Source: JAJDYQ01 sp942491945 (GTDB lineage Bacteria > Pseudomonadota > Gammaproteobacteria > JAJDYQ01). Taken from it: a stretch of DNA of 26,304 nucleotides. The notes below the pieces were generated by a model. It had not been told where the DNA came from and ran no database searches. It saw only the letters and a list, made by a program, of their open reading frames with translations. Position 1 is the first letter of the stretch, and the number at the start of each line of letters is the position of its first letter. Of the stretch, positions 1 through 7,871 are shown piece after piece. A program made the position numbers and the translations under genes. The stretch spans positions 1-26,304 of the forward strand of contig CALODD010000019.1 of the NCBI GenBank assembly GCA_942491945.1, in the 5' to 3' direction.

Positions 1-175
1 CATTCCCTGCAAACTCCCTGAACGGCACCGCAGGCACCTCCACATGGATATCGATCCTATCAAGGAGCGGCCCCGATATCCTCGAACGATACCGTGCGAT
101 CTGCGCGGGCGTGCAGGTACATTCGTGATTGGGATCGCCGAGGAAACCACAGTTGCAGCCATGCGGTACAGAAAG
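1..175 (-). pseudogene. comM: ComM/YifB Mg-chelatase-like AAA ATPase, fragment
   Basis: Reading the minus strand leftward from about position 166 gives a Cys-rich PHGCNCGFLGDPNHECTCTP segment, then a Tyr-Arg-Ser-Arg-Ile-Ser-Gly-Pro-Leu-Leu-Asp-Arg-Ile-Asp-Ile-His stretch and a VEVPAVPF block. Together these are diagnostic of the C-terminal half of ComM/YifB, a helicase-like AAA+ protein involved in branch migration during natural transformation. The frame runs off the left edge. Upstream it meets an in-frame TGA at 176-178, and the ATPase half expected further right is absent; unrelated HTH remnants are there instead. The usual M-N-P-C-P-C-G start of the Cys motif is altered. I infer a truncated, inactive remnant. 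It would be a real gene only if an intact copy were interrupted right here. Confidence 0.75.
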
Positions 176-282
176 TCAACCAAACCGACCTTCAACGACC
201 ATGAGCTGTTTCAAATACATATCAAATAGTTACACCCATTCCGAAGCATCTTTTCAACAACGGATATCCGCTCGAAATCCAT

Positions 283-700
283 TGTTTGGGCGATCTCATT
301 CGTAAAATCAGGATGGATAATGATCTTGAGGTGAAGCAACTTGGAGCTCTTCTGGATGTTGATGAAAACACTGTGATCAACTGGGAGATCCGGGGCATCT
401 ATCCCAAAGGAGTCCACCTGAAAAGGGTGGTCGATTTCATTGAAAACCACTCGCATGGAACCAATCTCAAAGGAAAAACTCTGGGGATTGTGTTTTGCAA
501 ATAATCGCTTTTATCCCAAACAATCATAACATTCGGTGATCGACTCCGAGCCGCTCGCATGCAGAATTTTTTGTCGATCAGAAAATTGGCTAAAGCAACT
601 GAATGTTAACGCATCCACCATCAGAAATTGGGAAACAGGAAAATCGAAACCTTTACCGGAGTTGAGAGCAAGGGTTATTAAATTTTCGAATCACCGAGTT
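283..700 (+). pseudogene. Tandem-HTH (XRE-like) regulator, frameshifted remnant
   Basis: Two helix-turn-helix units lie one after the other. The first (about 286-460) reads GDLIRKIRMDND, then a recognition helix region ending in NTVINWEIRG and VVDFIE. The second (about 532-690) reads FGDRLRAARMQNFLSIRKLA, then NVNASTIRNWETGKSKPLPE. The two halves of the second HTH are in different frames; removing one base near 601 restores a continuous domain. A stop at 502-504 also separates the units. Proteins with this pair of related HTH units, each with an N-W-E motif, are a common bacterial XRE-type family. The arrangement and lesions indicate a decayed copy of one such gene rather than two small genes. 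No clear start or ribosome binding site is visible. Confidence 0.65.
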
Positions 701-730
701 TTACACAAAATAACATTACCAAATAATTAC

Positions 731-1304
731 GGTACGCTGTGGTCGTGAAAAAAAAAAAACAAACTCACCTGTTATGCACCAGCATCGGGGTCAGCATAGT
801 TCTTAGGTATTGTCCATCCCCTGAAGCCAAGGTAGAAAGAGCCGGGCTTACTCATAATAAAACGACTGTCCTCACATAATCATACAGAACTTGAGGCCCC
901 TTGGTCACGAACCAGGCGGTGAGGGGCAGATGTTCAAAATCAAATCGGCGGAGCCTGAATCAAAGTGTGATCATTTACGTAAAATTCATGCTCTTTGTAC
1001 GTTCATGGCGCTGTCCCCCGGCTCAGTTTAGGGCCTGCAGCAATTCCCCGGTTCTTGTTTCACTCCCATCCTCTGCATTCCCATTAAAGGGGATAATATA
1101 CGACCAGACCTCGTTCCGGTGGGCATGATCAGTAATGTGGCGCATGGACTCAACCAGCGGACTAGGAAGAAAAGCCTTTTACCCGACACCGCCCCCCTGC
1201 GCGACGTTCGCATCAGTTACGATGCAGCCTACAGCGGGCCTGCTCCGCAGACGGTGCCGCCGCAGTCAGCATCGCAACTGTGCTCACCCTCCATGCCCGG
1301 CCTG
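731..1304. other. Gene-poor stretch, no supportable gene
   Basis: This holds a run of 12 A residues (749-760) after the HTH remnant, then sequence in which no frame on either strand gives a recognisable domain. Short open frames exist on both strands (for example 901-1128 plus and 1028-1213 minus) but lack family signatures and good ribosome binding sites. It is probably debris of decayed genes, like its surroundings. Confidence 0.5.
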
Positions 1305-2018
1305 CTAACCTGGAAGCAAGACAAGCCGGAACCCGATGAGACTGTAACGCATCGACGGGTCGCCCCCGCCACGGTAGGCCGCCCGGCAGCGCCCGGCTTT
1401 GTTGCCCCAGGAGCCTCCACGCAGAACCTGACGAGCCCGATATCGCCCCTTTCGGATCGATCACTGTTTCCATAACCAATACTCCCATACCAGTCCTGGC
1501 ACCACTCCGAAACATTTCCATGCATATCATACAATCCCCAGGCATTGGGTGAAAAACTTGCAACAGAAATGGTTCCTCTGCTGTGCTCACCTGTGGGACA
1601 TCCTGCAAGAGGTTTGTCACCATTATAATTTGCCTGATCTGTTGAAAGACAATTGCCGGTATTATATGCTGAGCTTGTTCCCGCCCGTGCTGCATACTCC
1701 CACTCTGCTTCGGTGGGCAAGCGGTAACTACTCCACCCCTCTGTTCAGCTTCCTGATAAATTCCTGCACATTTCCCCAAGAGACCCTTTCAACCGGGCAA
1801 TCTGAGCCACAATCATCAAAAGCAGACGGGTTACTTCCCATCACCGCTCTTCACTCGACCCTGGGTTACTTCTGTTGTCTGCATATAGTAGGATTCTTGT
1901 TAATGTTACTTGATGCTGGGGCTCACTTAATCCCCGATCAGGTTCATCTAAAGGAGAACCCATCATAAATGTTCCGGGCAGGGATATTTACGAAGGTCAT
2001 ACCCAGAGAGTTAATCGT
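1305..2018 (-). pseudogene. Formylglycine-generating-enzyme (SUMF1/FGE-sulfatase) domain protein, multiply frameshifted
   Basis: The minus strand, read across three frames, gives an almost complete FGE-sulfatase domain. In order these are NSLGMTFVNIP, PGTFMMGSPLDEPDRG, QTTEVTQ, VMGSNPSAFDDCGSDCPVER, VSWGNVQEFIRKLN, YRLPTEAEWEYAARAGT, AWGLYDMHGNVSEWCQDWYG, DPKGAISGSS, VLRGGSWGNKAGRCRAAYRG and RYSLIGFRLV, followed by TAG at 1305-1307. At least five frameshifts plus stops lie between these pieces. Family members activate sulfatases or act in other oxidative or carbon-sulfur-forming roles; the role here is unknown because nothing intact remains. Every signature block is still readable, so decay is probably recent. 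An intact frame would require many sequencing errors, which the intact genes to the right argue against. Confidence 0.85.
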
Positions 2019-2090
2019 GGACTCGCCGGGAGGTGGTTCAATAGAACCAGATTCTATAACAAGAGGATTTAGAGTATTCTAAAGTTCCAC

Positions 2091-3720
2091 CTATATAGTT
2101 CTTGCTGCAGAGTATCCCCAGTAAAAACTGTAAACACCTTTGGTAAGGGGATCAGGAAGATGAACCGAAATTTTCTCGGTTTCACTGAGCGAATCTCTTG
2201 TCAAGTATGCTGATATTCCCTCTAATGTTCCATCCCATTTCTGAAATTCACCGCCTTCTGTTAGTTGAAATGCTCCATCATTAATTCCGCTTTCTGCTAT
2301 GTAAGCAAGCACAAAAATATCGGCAAGCAATCCCACATCGTTAATATCTGGGCTGATAGACAAATCAAGGTATACCTTCTCATCAGACTCAAATATGTTC
2401 TGACTATTTCCACCCGGTTCAGCTGAAGCGACTCCTGAAAATTCAGCGGGCTTTATTATTTTTTCAGGAATCGTAAAGGTCGTATCGTCGTAAAATAAGA
2501 CTTGTGGGTCGAAAAGAGAAACGCTTAAAAGCGCATCATATGGCCCTGCCGGAAGAAATCCCAACTCCTCCAACGGCACTTCAAGTAAGGGTGTGGAGAG
2601 AGGCTGAGCTTAGTGGATTGGCCTCTTTAGTAAATGCCATCGTATTCAAAGCTGACAAAGCTATTGTTGCGCTTGAGTGGTTTATTTGATCATTATATGA
2701 ATTTGGTGAATTCAAGTTGAGCGTATAATCAAACAGAAGGCTATCATCTTTTATTGACCAAAATAGTTCTGGTTCAACATTACGCTCATAGGTTCGGATA
2801 GTGTTTGTGTAATAACTAGAAGAGTGGGAACCGAAAATGGTTGCAAGCTCGGAACATCGACTGACGTGATTGAAATTCTTTTTACACTATTATCATCCTC
2901 GATACGCTCAAAGGTTATAATATTACCATTTTGCATTGGAGTTATTGAGGTTAATTCCTCAGCTGTCATATATGGCTGCTGTGAGATTGAGCCAAGGGGT
3001 ACCATAACTTGGGAACTTGCGTGACAGGATCGAATTGATGACGGATGTGGAATATTTGAAGGCCGTTGCTTACTTGTGCAAGACTCCCAACTAGTGAACG
3101 AGGTGCACCAATCGTGTAGACCATCAGATTGTCTACATCAATGTTAGGGTGAGCTGCGAGATACACTGCGGCAACATTCACAGCCGCGCCACCAAAGAGA
3201 ATGCCCAGCAAAAAAAATTTCCAGTTGTGGAAACTGGCCTTGGTGTCACATTGGTCAGGGAATTGTGAGTTTCTCTGTACTCGATTTCATTGAATATATT
3301 CTTGCCAAATCCGCGAAAACCTGACATGAAAACATTATCAACTTGTTTACCATTCTGTTGCAAAAATTGATTAAGGCAGGTATTAGAAAGCACATCTTCA
3401 GGAATTGTGAACTGCGCGCTTGCATCCGTTAACCAATCATTTTTTTCTTGAGTTCCTCTAGCAATAACATAATCAATTTCATCTTTCCTAGCGATATAAA
3501 ATTCAGTTGAAATCCCATCCATGTCTAAGTAAAACAGGTTGTGCTCCCCAAACAACCTGGTAAATTCAAAGCCGGAAGCTACCAAAATGGGTTCGACAAA
3601 TTCTTTATTGTAATAGGACAACTGAGATAAAGCGGATGCCACTAAAGCCGTTGTTGGACTGAAGGTAGAGGAAAAAGCGACCTTTTCGACTAAGAATGTC
3701 CTTAATTGTTTGTTCAGGTT
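2091..3720 (-). pseudogene. Class-3-lipase-like alpha/beta hydrolase, multiply frameshifted
   Basis: Minus-strand pieces in alternating frames join into one long protein. The first runs from NKQLRTFLVEKV through FYIARKDEIDYVIARGTQ, KNDWLTDASAQF and MSGFRGFGKNIFNEI. Next comes the nucleophile elbow G-H-S-L followed, one base out of frame, by GGAAVNVAAVYL near 3200. Then come YTIGAPRSLVGSL and FHIRHQFDPVTQVP. The reading continues as PLGSISQQPYMTAEELT, SIKDDSLLFDYTLNL, LEVPLEELGFLPAGPYDALL and a C-terminal domain ending at the stop at 2091-2093. The G-H-S-L-G-G motif, G-T-Q block and APRS segment match class 3 (Rossmann-like) lipases. Frame changes sit near 3200, 3000, 2755 and 2590. The gene would have encoded about 540 residues with a non-catalytic C-terminal part. 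I infer a decayed gene. Confidence 0.75.
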
Positions 3721-4027
3721 CAAAAATTATCATGCCACTGTTTGTAGCCCCACTATACACGTCACCGTTGGCGAGTGTGAACGGCTCTCCTTCAGGTGAA
3801 ATCACAAACCCATCCATAAGAGGAGCATGCTCTATTTTGCAAAGGCCGATTCCGCTGTATGATATTTGTGAAGTGCCTAACATGGTGCAAGAAATTGAAT
3901 CTATTTTAATAGGCTTTTCATCATCAATGAAAGTTTCCCATATCTCTCTCTGAGAGGTACCATACCCATCGGGAGTAGTAAACGTACCCACCCCTAAATA
4001 CCCTCCTCGTAGCCTAACCCAAAACAA
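3712..4027 (-). pseudogene. Unrecognised protein fragment, 5' end abutting inserted repeat
   Basis: An open minus-strand frame reads GVGTFTTPDGYGTSQREIWE and continues through ISCTMLGTSQISYSG and FVISPEGEPFTLANGDVY to SGMIIFEPEQTIKDI. It then runs into the lipase pseudogene in another frame. The frame continues rightward only into the 145-bp inverted-repeat element at 4028-4172, so a natural start cannot be placed. It may be the N-terminal region of the lipase-like protein, joined by a frameshift near 3705, or a separate small gene. I recognise no family. The insertion of the repeat may have removed its 5' end and promoter. Confidence 0.45.
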
Positions 4028-4172
4028 GAGGGCACATCTAAAAATCCATTTAAGTCGCGCTAGCTGCGTTGCTGCCAAGCTCAAAATGCTCATGTATTGC
4101 ATATACATTGCGCTTTTTCGCTCGACAGCGCCTTGCCATCATCGGCTTAACTGAATTTTTAGACGCACCCTC
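4028..4172. repeat. MITE-like inverted-repeat element (145 bp)
   Basis: The left end GAGGGCACATCTAAAAATCC and the reverse complement of the right end, GAGGGTGCGTCTAAAAATTC, match at 16 of 21 positions over 21-bp termini (4028-4048 and 4152-4172). The interior includes GCGCTTTTTCGCTCG and has no credible open frame. This is the architecture of a non-autonomous, miniature inverted-repeat type element. Its family and its transposase are unknown from this window. It sits exactly between the decayed region and the intact yeeE-like gene. Confidence 0.65.
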
Positions 4173-4205
4173 GATTTTCCGAAAGAGTTATACACAGGGG
4201 GCAAT

Positions 4206-5471
4206 ATGAATTTCGAATCATTCAGCGAAGCGCAGAATTTCTTTATCTGGTCGGCCTTCGTCATCGCTTTCATCATGGGAGCGGTCGTTAATAAAACTAA
4301 TTTCTGCACCATGGGTGCGGTCTCTGACTGGGTCAATATGGGTGATACCAGCCGCTGGCGTTCATGGTTACTGGCAATCACAGTGGCGATTATTGGTGTC
4401 ATGGTTCTTGAAACCATGGGCCTGGCAACTCCAGGTGATTCATTCCCGCCTTATCGTGGCGGTGATTTGCTCATTGCTGAACATATTCTGGGTGGTCTGT
4501 TATTCGGTATCGGTATGACGCTGGGTAGTGGTTGCGGTAATAAAAACCTGATTCGAGTCGGTGCGGGTAATATTAAATCGCTGATGGTGCTCGCGATTAT
4601 TGGTGTGATTGCCTATTACATGGTCAATCCATTTCCTGATAGCGATGCAACGTTAATGTCAGCGCTGTTTTACGACTGGATTCGCCCGATGTCGATCAAT
4701 GTCGGCACTGCTTCCGATATCGGCACCGTGATTTCTGCAGAAAATTCCAATACCGTTCGTCTCGTAGTTGGTGGCATTTTGTCGCTGGCATTACTGGTAT
4801 ACATCTTTAAATCATCAGAATATCGCTCTTCTTTCGATAATGTCTTAAGCGGCCTTGTCGTAGGTATCGCAGTAGTTGCCGCATGGTATATCACTAGCAA
4901 CGTGGCACTGGTTCAGGACGAAGAAAGCTACAATCTGCGTACCTATGTGCAGGAATGGGAATTCCTGGCAGAAGATGCAGAGATTGAGCCGCCAGCGGAT
5001 AGTCGCCCACTTGCTGCGCAGTCCTATACCTTTATCAATCCAGTCGGCCAGATATTCGGCTACGCCAGTTCAGGCTTTGATCGCGCCGTACTGACATTTG
5101 GCATACTGGCGGCATTTGGCGTGATTGCCGGTTCACTATTCTGGGCGCTAGTCAGTAAGTCATTTCGTATTGAATGGTTTGCGTCCTGGCGAGACTTTGG
5201 TAATCATTTTATCGGCGCAGTCCTCATGGGCTTTGGCGGTACGCTGGCCCTGGGATGCACGATTGGGCAGGCCGTGACCGGTGTGTCGACTCTGGCAATT
5301 GGCTCGTTCCTGACCTTCTTTGCTATCGTGTTTGGTTGTGCAATGACCATGAAAATTCAGCTTTATAAGATGGTTTATGAAGAAGATGCATCATTCTTTT
5401 CCGCATTTATTACGGGTTTGGCAGATATGAAAATGCTGCCATCTTCGATGCGTAAACACGACGCGGTTTAG
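4206..5471 (+). CDS. YeeE/YedE family membrane transporter (sulfur-compound transport)
   Basis: A 421-residue polytopic membrane protein. Hydrophobic segments run through the length. The family's three conserved Cys motifs are present: NKTNFCTMGA (Cys34), LGSGCGNKN (Cys110) and LALGCTIGQ (Cys351), with the second half repeating the fold of the first. In the characterised homologue TsuA the equivalent cysteines line the path for thiosulfate, so uptake of thiosulfate or a related sulfur species across the inner membrane is the likely role; the substrate here is inferred. There is a good Shine-Dalgarno-like AGGGGG just upstream of ATG 4206. It is larger than the short YeeE forms but normal for fused two-repeat members. 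No tusA-like or sulfur-oxidation partner gene is adjacent, and the gene appears monocistronic. Its upstream region is occupied by the inverted-repeat element, so its promoter must lie within or right after it. Confidence 0.85.
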   Translation: MNFESFSEAQNFFIWSAFVIAFIMGAVVNKTNFCTMGAVSDWVNMGDTSRWRSWLLAITVAIIGVMVLETMGLATPGDSFPPYRGGDLLIAEHILGGLLFGIGMTLGSGCGNKNLIRVGAGNIKSLMVLAIIGVIAYYMVNPFPDSDATLMSALFYDWIRPMSINVGTASDIGTVISAENSNTVRLVVGGILSLALLVYIFKSSEYRSSFDNVLSGLVVGIAVVAAWYITSNVALVQDEESYNLRTYVQEWEFLAEDAEIEPPADSRPLAAQSYTFINPVGQIFGYASSGFDRAVLTFGILAAFGVIAGSLFWALVSKSFRIEWFASWRDFGNHFIGAVLMGFGGTLALGCTIGQAVTGVSTLAIGSFLTFFAIVFGCAMTMKIQLYKMVYEEDASFFSAFITGLADMKMLPSSMRKHDAV

Positions 5472-5550
5472 ATGGCTTAGATCGGGGTAGCGATGTAACG
5501 TTTTAATTGATGGCCTGATGGTATGAATCGATATTTTTAGGTTGTAAAAT

Positions 5551-5612
5551 CACAAAATAGTGTGAATTATGGCTATTAATATGCTATTTTTCATAAAATA
5601 TTGTGAATAATG
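5551..5612. promoter_or_regulatory. Paired operator-like repeats upstream of hipB
   Basis: CACAAAATAGTGTGAATTATG (5551-5571) and CATAAAATATTGTGAATAATG (5592-5612) match at 17 of 21 positions and start 41 bp apart, about four helical turns, on the same face of the DNA. The second overlaps the first candidate ATG of hipB. HipB-type antitoxins repress their own operons by binding repeated operators, so this is the likely autoregulatory site. The surrounding region is AT-rich, consistent with a promoter. Confidence 0.6.
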
Positions 5613-5861
5613 TATGAAAATATGGATCAAGATAATGCGTTAGGTGAGCGTCTGCGCGCTGCGCGTAAAAAACAATTCCCCAACGATGACCAGAAGGCAT
5701 TTGCGCTGCGTATCGGTGTCAGCATCAACACCTATAACCGTATGGAACAGGGGTATCTTAATGTTGCCATAAAGCATTACCGTGAGGCTGCGCGGGTGTT
5801 GCAGCTGCAAGGCCCTTTTGATGAGCTATTCACTTTAACCCCCAGCCTGTTCGATGCCTAA
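5610..5861 (+). CDS. hipB: HipB-like antitoxin, XRE-family HTH
   Basis: An 83-residue HTH protein. The helix-turn-helix covers roughly residues 11-60: LGERLRAARKKQFPNDDQKA, then FALRIGVSINTYNRMEQG. It overlaps the next gene, hipA, by 8 bp, the usual antitoxin-toxin coupling. By family knowledge HipB binds and neutralises the HipA kinase and represses the operon. Two starts are possible: ATG 5610, which lies inside the downstream operator-like repeat, and ATG 5622 four codons later. I kept the longer. The C-terminus (LFTLTPSLFDA) is the region that in HipB proteins can be flexible and degradation-prone; that is inference here. Confidence 0.87.
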   Translation: MYENMDQDNALGERLRAARKKQFPNDDQKAFALRIGVSINTYNRMEQGYLNVAIKHYREAARVLQLQGPFDELFTLTPSLFDA

Positions 5862-7098
5862 GGCAAACTACGATCTTTACATCAATCTACCGGTCACCGG
5901 TATGATGTTGATGGGCGAATGCGCAGTGATGGAGTCAGGACGTATTGTTGAAGCAGTCGGATTTCGTTATGCCGAAGATTATTTGCAAAGTGAACAGGCT
6001 ATAGCGCTTGACCCAGTGCAGCTACCGCTATCCTCGCAGGAATTTGCCCTGCACTGTGATCGAGGTATCCCCGGTTTTCTGGATGACTACCTGCCCGATG
6101 ACTGGGGTCGGAGAGTCCTGGCTAAAAAGGCCTATTATAAGCAACGGAAAAAATATGACGCCAATAGTGTGATCGACACATTGAGCCTGATAGGGGAAAG
6201 TCGTATTGGTGCTATTAGCATCGTAGAAAAACAACAAACACCCAATTACGCAGCCGGTGCGCCGCTGGCGGAACTGAACCGTGCTGAAGCCGCTGCACAA
6301 GCGATAGATCAGGGCGAACTGTCACAACTACCCGACGATGAAATGGCGCTCATTTATCTGGCCAATAGTGGTACAGGTGTTGGCGGCGCACGGCCCAAGG
6401 CGCTGGTTAGCGATCATGGCAGACACTATCTCGCCAAGTTTAATCGCCAACAGCAAGATGGCTATAACAACGCCCGTGTCGAGCTGGCGTGCGCCCGTAT
6501 GGCGCATCAAGCGGGGATCGACATTAAAGTAGAAAACAGTCGTGTCGTCAGTGGTATCAATGGCCGAGAGGCATTACTACTAGAGCGATTCGATATATTG
6601 CCCGACGGCTCAAGGGCGCATCTCATCACCATTAACGCACTGTTAAAAGATCCGCAGACCCAACGCGATCATGGCGGTGCATTCCTCTACGACCAGATTC
6701 ATCGAATCCTGACAGAACACTCGATCAATATCACACAAGACGCAGAACAACTATTACGCCGAATGCTATTTAACCGCGCGATTAACAATACCGACGACCA
6801 TGAACGAAACTTTTCCTTAATTAACAGCGGCGAAGGCTACCAACTCTCACCCGCCTACGACATGGTGCCAACCCTGTCGCATGGGCAATATCACGCCGCC
6901 GGTTATGGCTACAGCACGAATCCACCATCACCCGCAGAGCTTGAGGACAAAGTACGCTATTTTGGCCTGCCTAAACCATTTGTTAGACGCTGTGCCGAAC
7001 AGGTGGTGACGGCGATAGAACAATGGCCGGAGATAGCCAAAGAAGTGGGAGTAGAAGAATCACAAGCCGAGAAAATCGCTCGATATTTTCATCGTTAG
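5854..7098 (+). CDS. hipA: HipA-like serine/threonine kinase toxin
   Basis: A 414-residue HipA family kinase with the full set of signatures. An N-terminal subdomain carries GFLDDYLPDDWGRRVL. The P-loop-like SGTGVGGARPK lies at residues 172-182, the region that in E. coli HipA contains the autophosphorylated serine. A REALLLERFD strand follows. The catalytic NNTDDHERN spans residues 311-319, and the metal-binding AYDMVPT has Asp336. Family members phosphorylate glutamyl-tRNA synthetase or other aminoacyl-tRNA synthetases and induce growth arrest; the target of this one is unknown. No truncation or missing key residue is visible. It is translationally coupled to hipB (8-bp overlap), and only 10 bp separate it from the next gene, so the three genes form an operon. 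The unusual feature is that third gene. Confidence 0.93.
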   Translation: MPKANYDLYINLPVTGMMLMGECAVMESGRIVEAVGFRYAEDYLQSEQAIALDPVQLPLSSQEFALHCDRGIPGFLDDYLPDDWGRRVLAKKAYYKQRKKYDANSVIDTLSLIGESRIGAISIVEKQQTPNYAAGAPLAELNRAEAAAQAIDQGELSQLPDDEMALIYLANSGTGVGGARPKALVSDHGRHYLAKFNRQQQDGYNNARVELACARMAHQAGIDIKVENSRVVSGINGREALLLERFDILPDGSRAHLITINALLKDPQTQRDHGGAFLYDQIHRILTEHSINITQDAEQLLRRMLFNRAINNTDDHERNFSLINSGEGYQLSPAYDMVPTLSHGQYHAAGYGYSTNPPSPAELEDKVRYFGLPKPFVRRCAEQVVTAIEQWPEIAKEVGVEESQAEKIARYFHR

Positions 7099-7108
7099 GT
7101 GAGGTTAA

Positions 7109-7666
7109 ATGGATTTGAATTCAGAGGATACCAGGATGTTGATTTATCCCGGTATAAACCATCATTGGAAAAATGCCCAGCAATCCTCGAATACCGATGA
7201 ATTAGCCGAATATCTTATGGCGCAATGGATCAGAGCCTATAAGACAAGTTGCCAGACGACAGAGACAGAAATCATTGAAACGCATTACGAAGGTTATGCC
7301 TATCTATTCGACATCCAACTGGAAAGACTGATAGCGGCATGGGGAATAACGCAGGGTAAAAACCAAAGTCCGCGCGACGCCAGTCGTATGCAGGGTAGCC
7401 CATTAGGTGCTGGTGAAGGCTATCACCGTGGTCATGCTATTCCACATAGCATGGGCGGCGGGCTGGATATTAATCTGGTGCCGCAACGTGGCGCACTGAA
7501 TATTGGTCAGTTTCGTGTGCTGGAAAACCGTGCGGTCAAAACATCGGGGTCGTTTTACTTCACTTATTGGGAATACGCTATTGATGACAGTCAAAAACCA
7601 TCAGCTGTGCAGCAGGGGTTATTATGTCCGAGAGAGGAGGCAGATATTCGGTGGTTTGAGAATTAG
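7109..7666 (+). CDS. Putative DNA/RNA non-specific endonuclease-fold protein, third gene of the hipBA operon
   Basis: A 185-residue protein whose second half has HRGHAIPHSMGGG (residues 106-118), INLVPQ (121-126), Asn131 and FRVLEN (135-140). This follows the spacing of the (D/H)RGH...GG...NLVPQ...N..G..R..E pattern of the DNA/RNA non-specific endonucleases (NucA/EndA-like, including polymorphic-toxin nuclease domains). His109 would be the general base and Asn122 or Asn131 a metal ligand. The N-terminal half (residues 1-90) is mostly helical and unrecognised. There is no signal peptide, so it probably acts in the cytoplasm. A strong AGGTGAGG precedes ATG 7109, 10 bp after hipA. It could be a second effector of the operon, a nuclease whose activity hipBA controls, or an independent toxin. 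Substrate and role are inference; the fold assignment rests on the motif only. Confidence 0.7.
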   Translation: MDLNSEDTRMLIYPGINHHWKNAQQSSNTDELAEYLMAQWIRAYKTSCQTTETEIIETHYEGYAYLFDIQLERLIAAWGITQGKNQSPRDASRMQGSPLGAGEGYHRGHAIPHSMGGGLDINLVPQRGALNIGQFRVLENRAVKTSGSFYFTYWEYAIDDSQKPSAVQQGLLCPREEADIRWFEN

Positions 7667-7682
7667 AATTTTGATTTTTGAT

Positions 7683-7708
7683 CGTTCCCACGCTCCAGCG
7701 TGGGAACG
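7683..7708. repeat. Perfect 26-bp REP-like palindrome
   Basis: The 12-bp arms CGTTCCCACGCT and AGCGTGGGAACG flank a CC spacer. This matches a dispersed palindromic repeat common in gammaproteobacterial intergenic regions. It lies 17 bp after the nuclease gene and could form a hairpin at the end of the hipBA-nuclease transcript, although no T-run follows. A weaker inverted repeat follows it (about 7711-7750). Confidence 0.6.
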
Positions 7709-7871
7709 CATCCATGATGCTCCGCGTCGATGGTTGGGCGATCATTCTGAGATCGTGCCTATGAGTTACATGTAGACTATGCTACCAGTGAATTTCATAC
7801 CTATTAAGATTAATAGTGATAGAGTTGGCTGTATTAATTTTAATATGAATGTGAAAAATTAAATCCACATC

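Noticed and set aside
763..860. Short minus-strand frame starting MSKPGSFYLGF
   Set aside because: Only about 27 codons, with no recognisable family and no supporting context.
1213..1779. Minus-strand 188-aa frame as an intact gene
   Set aside because: Only a short part of it matches FGE-sulfatase; the rest of the domain is spread over other frames, so it is one frame of a pseudogene.
1549..1968. Plus-strand 139-aa open frame
   Set aside because: It is the complement of the FGE-sulfatase pseudogene, whose signatures are on the minus strand.
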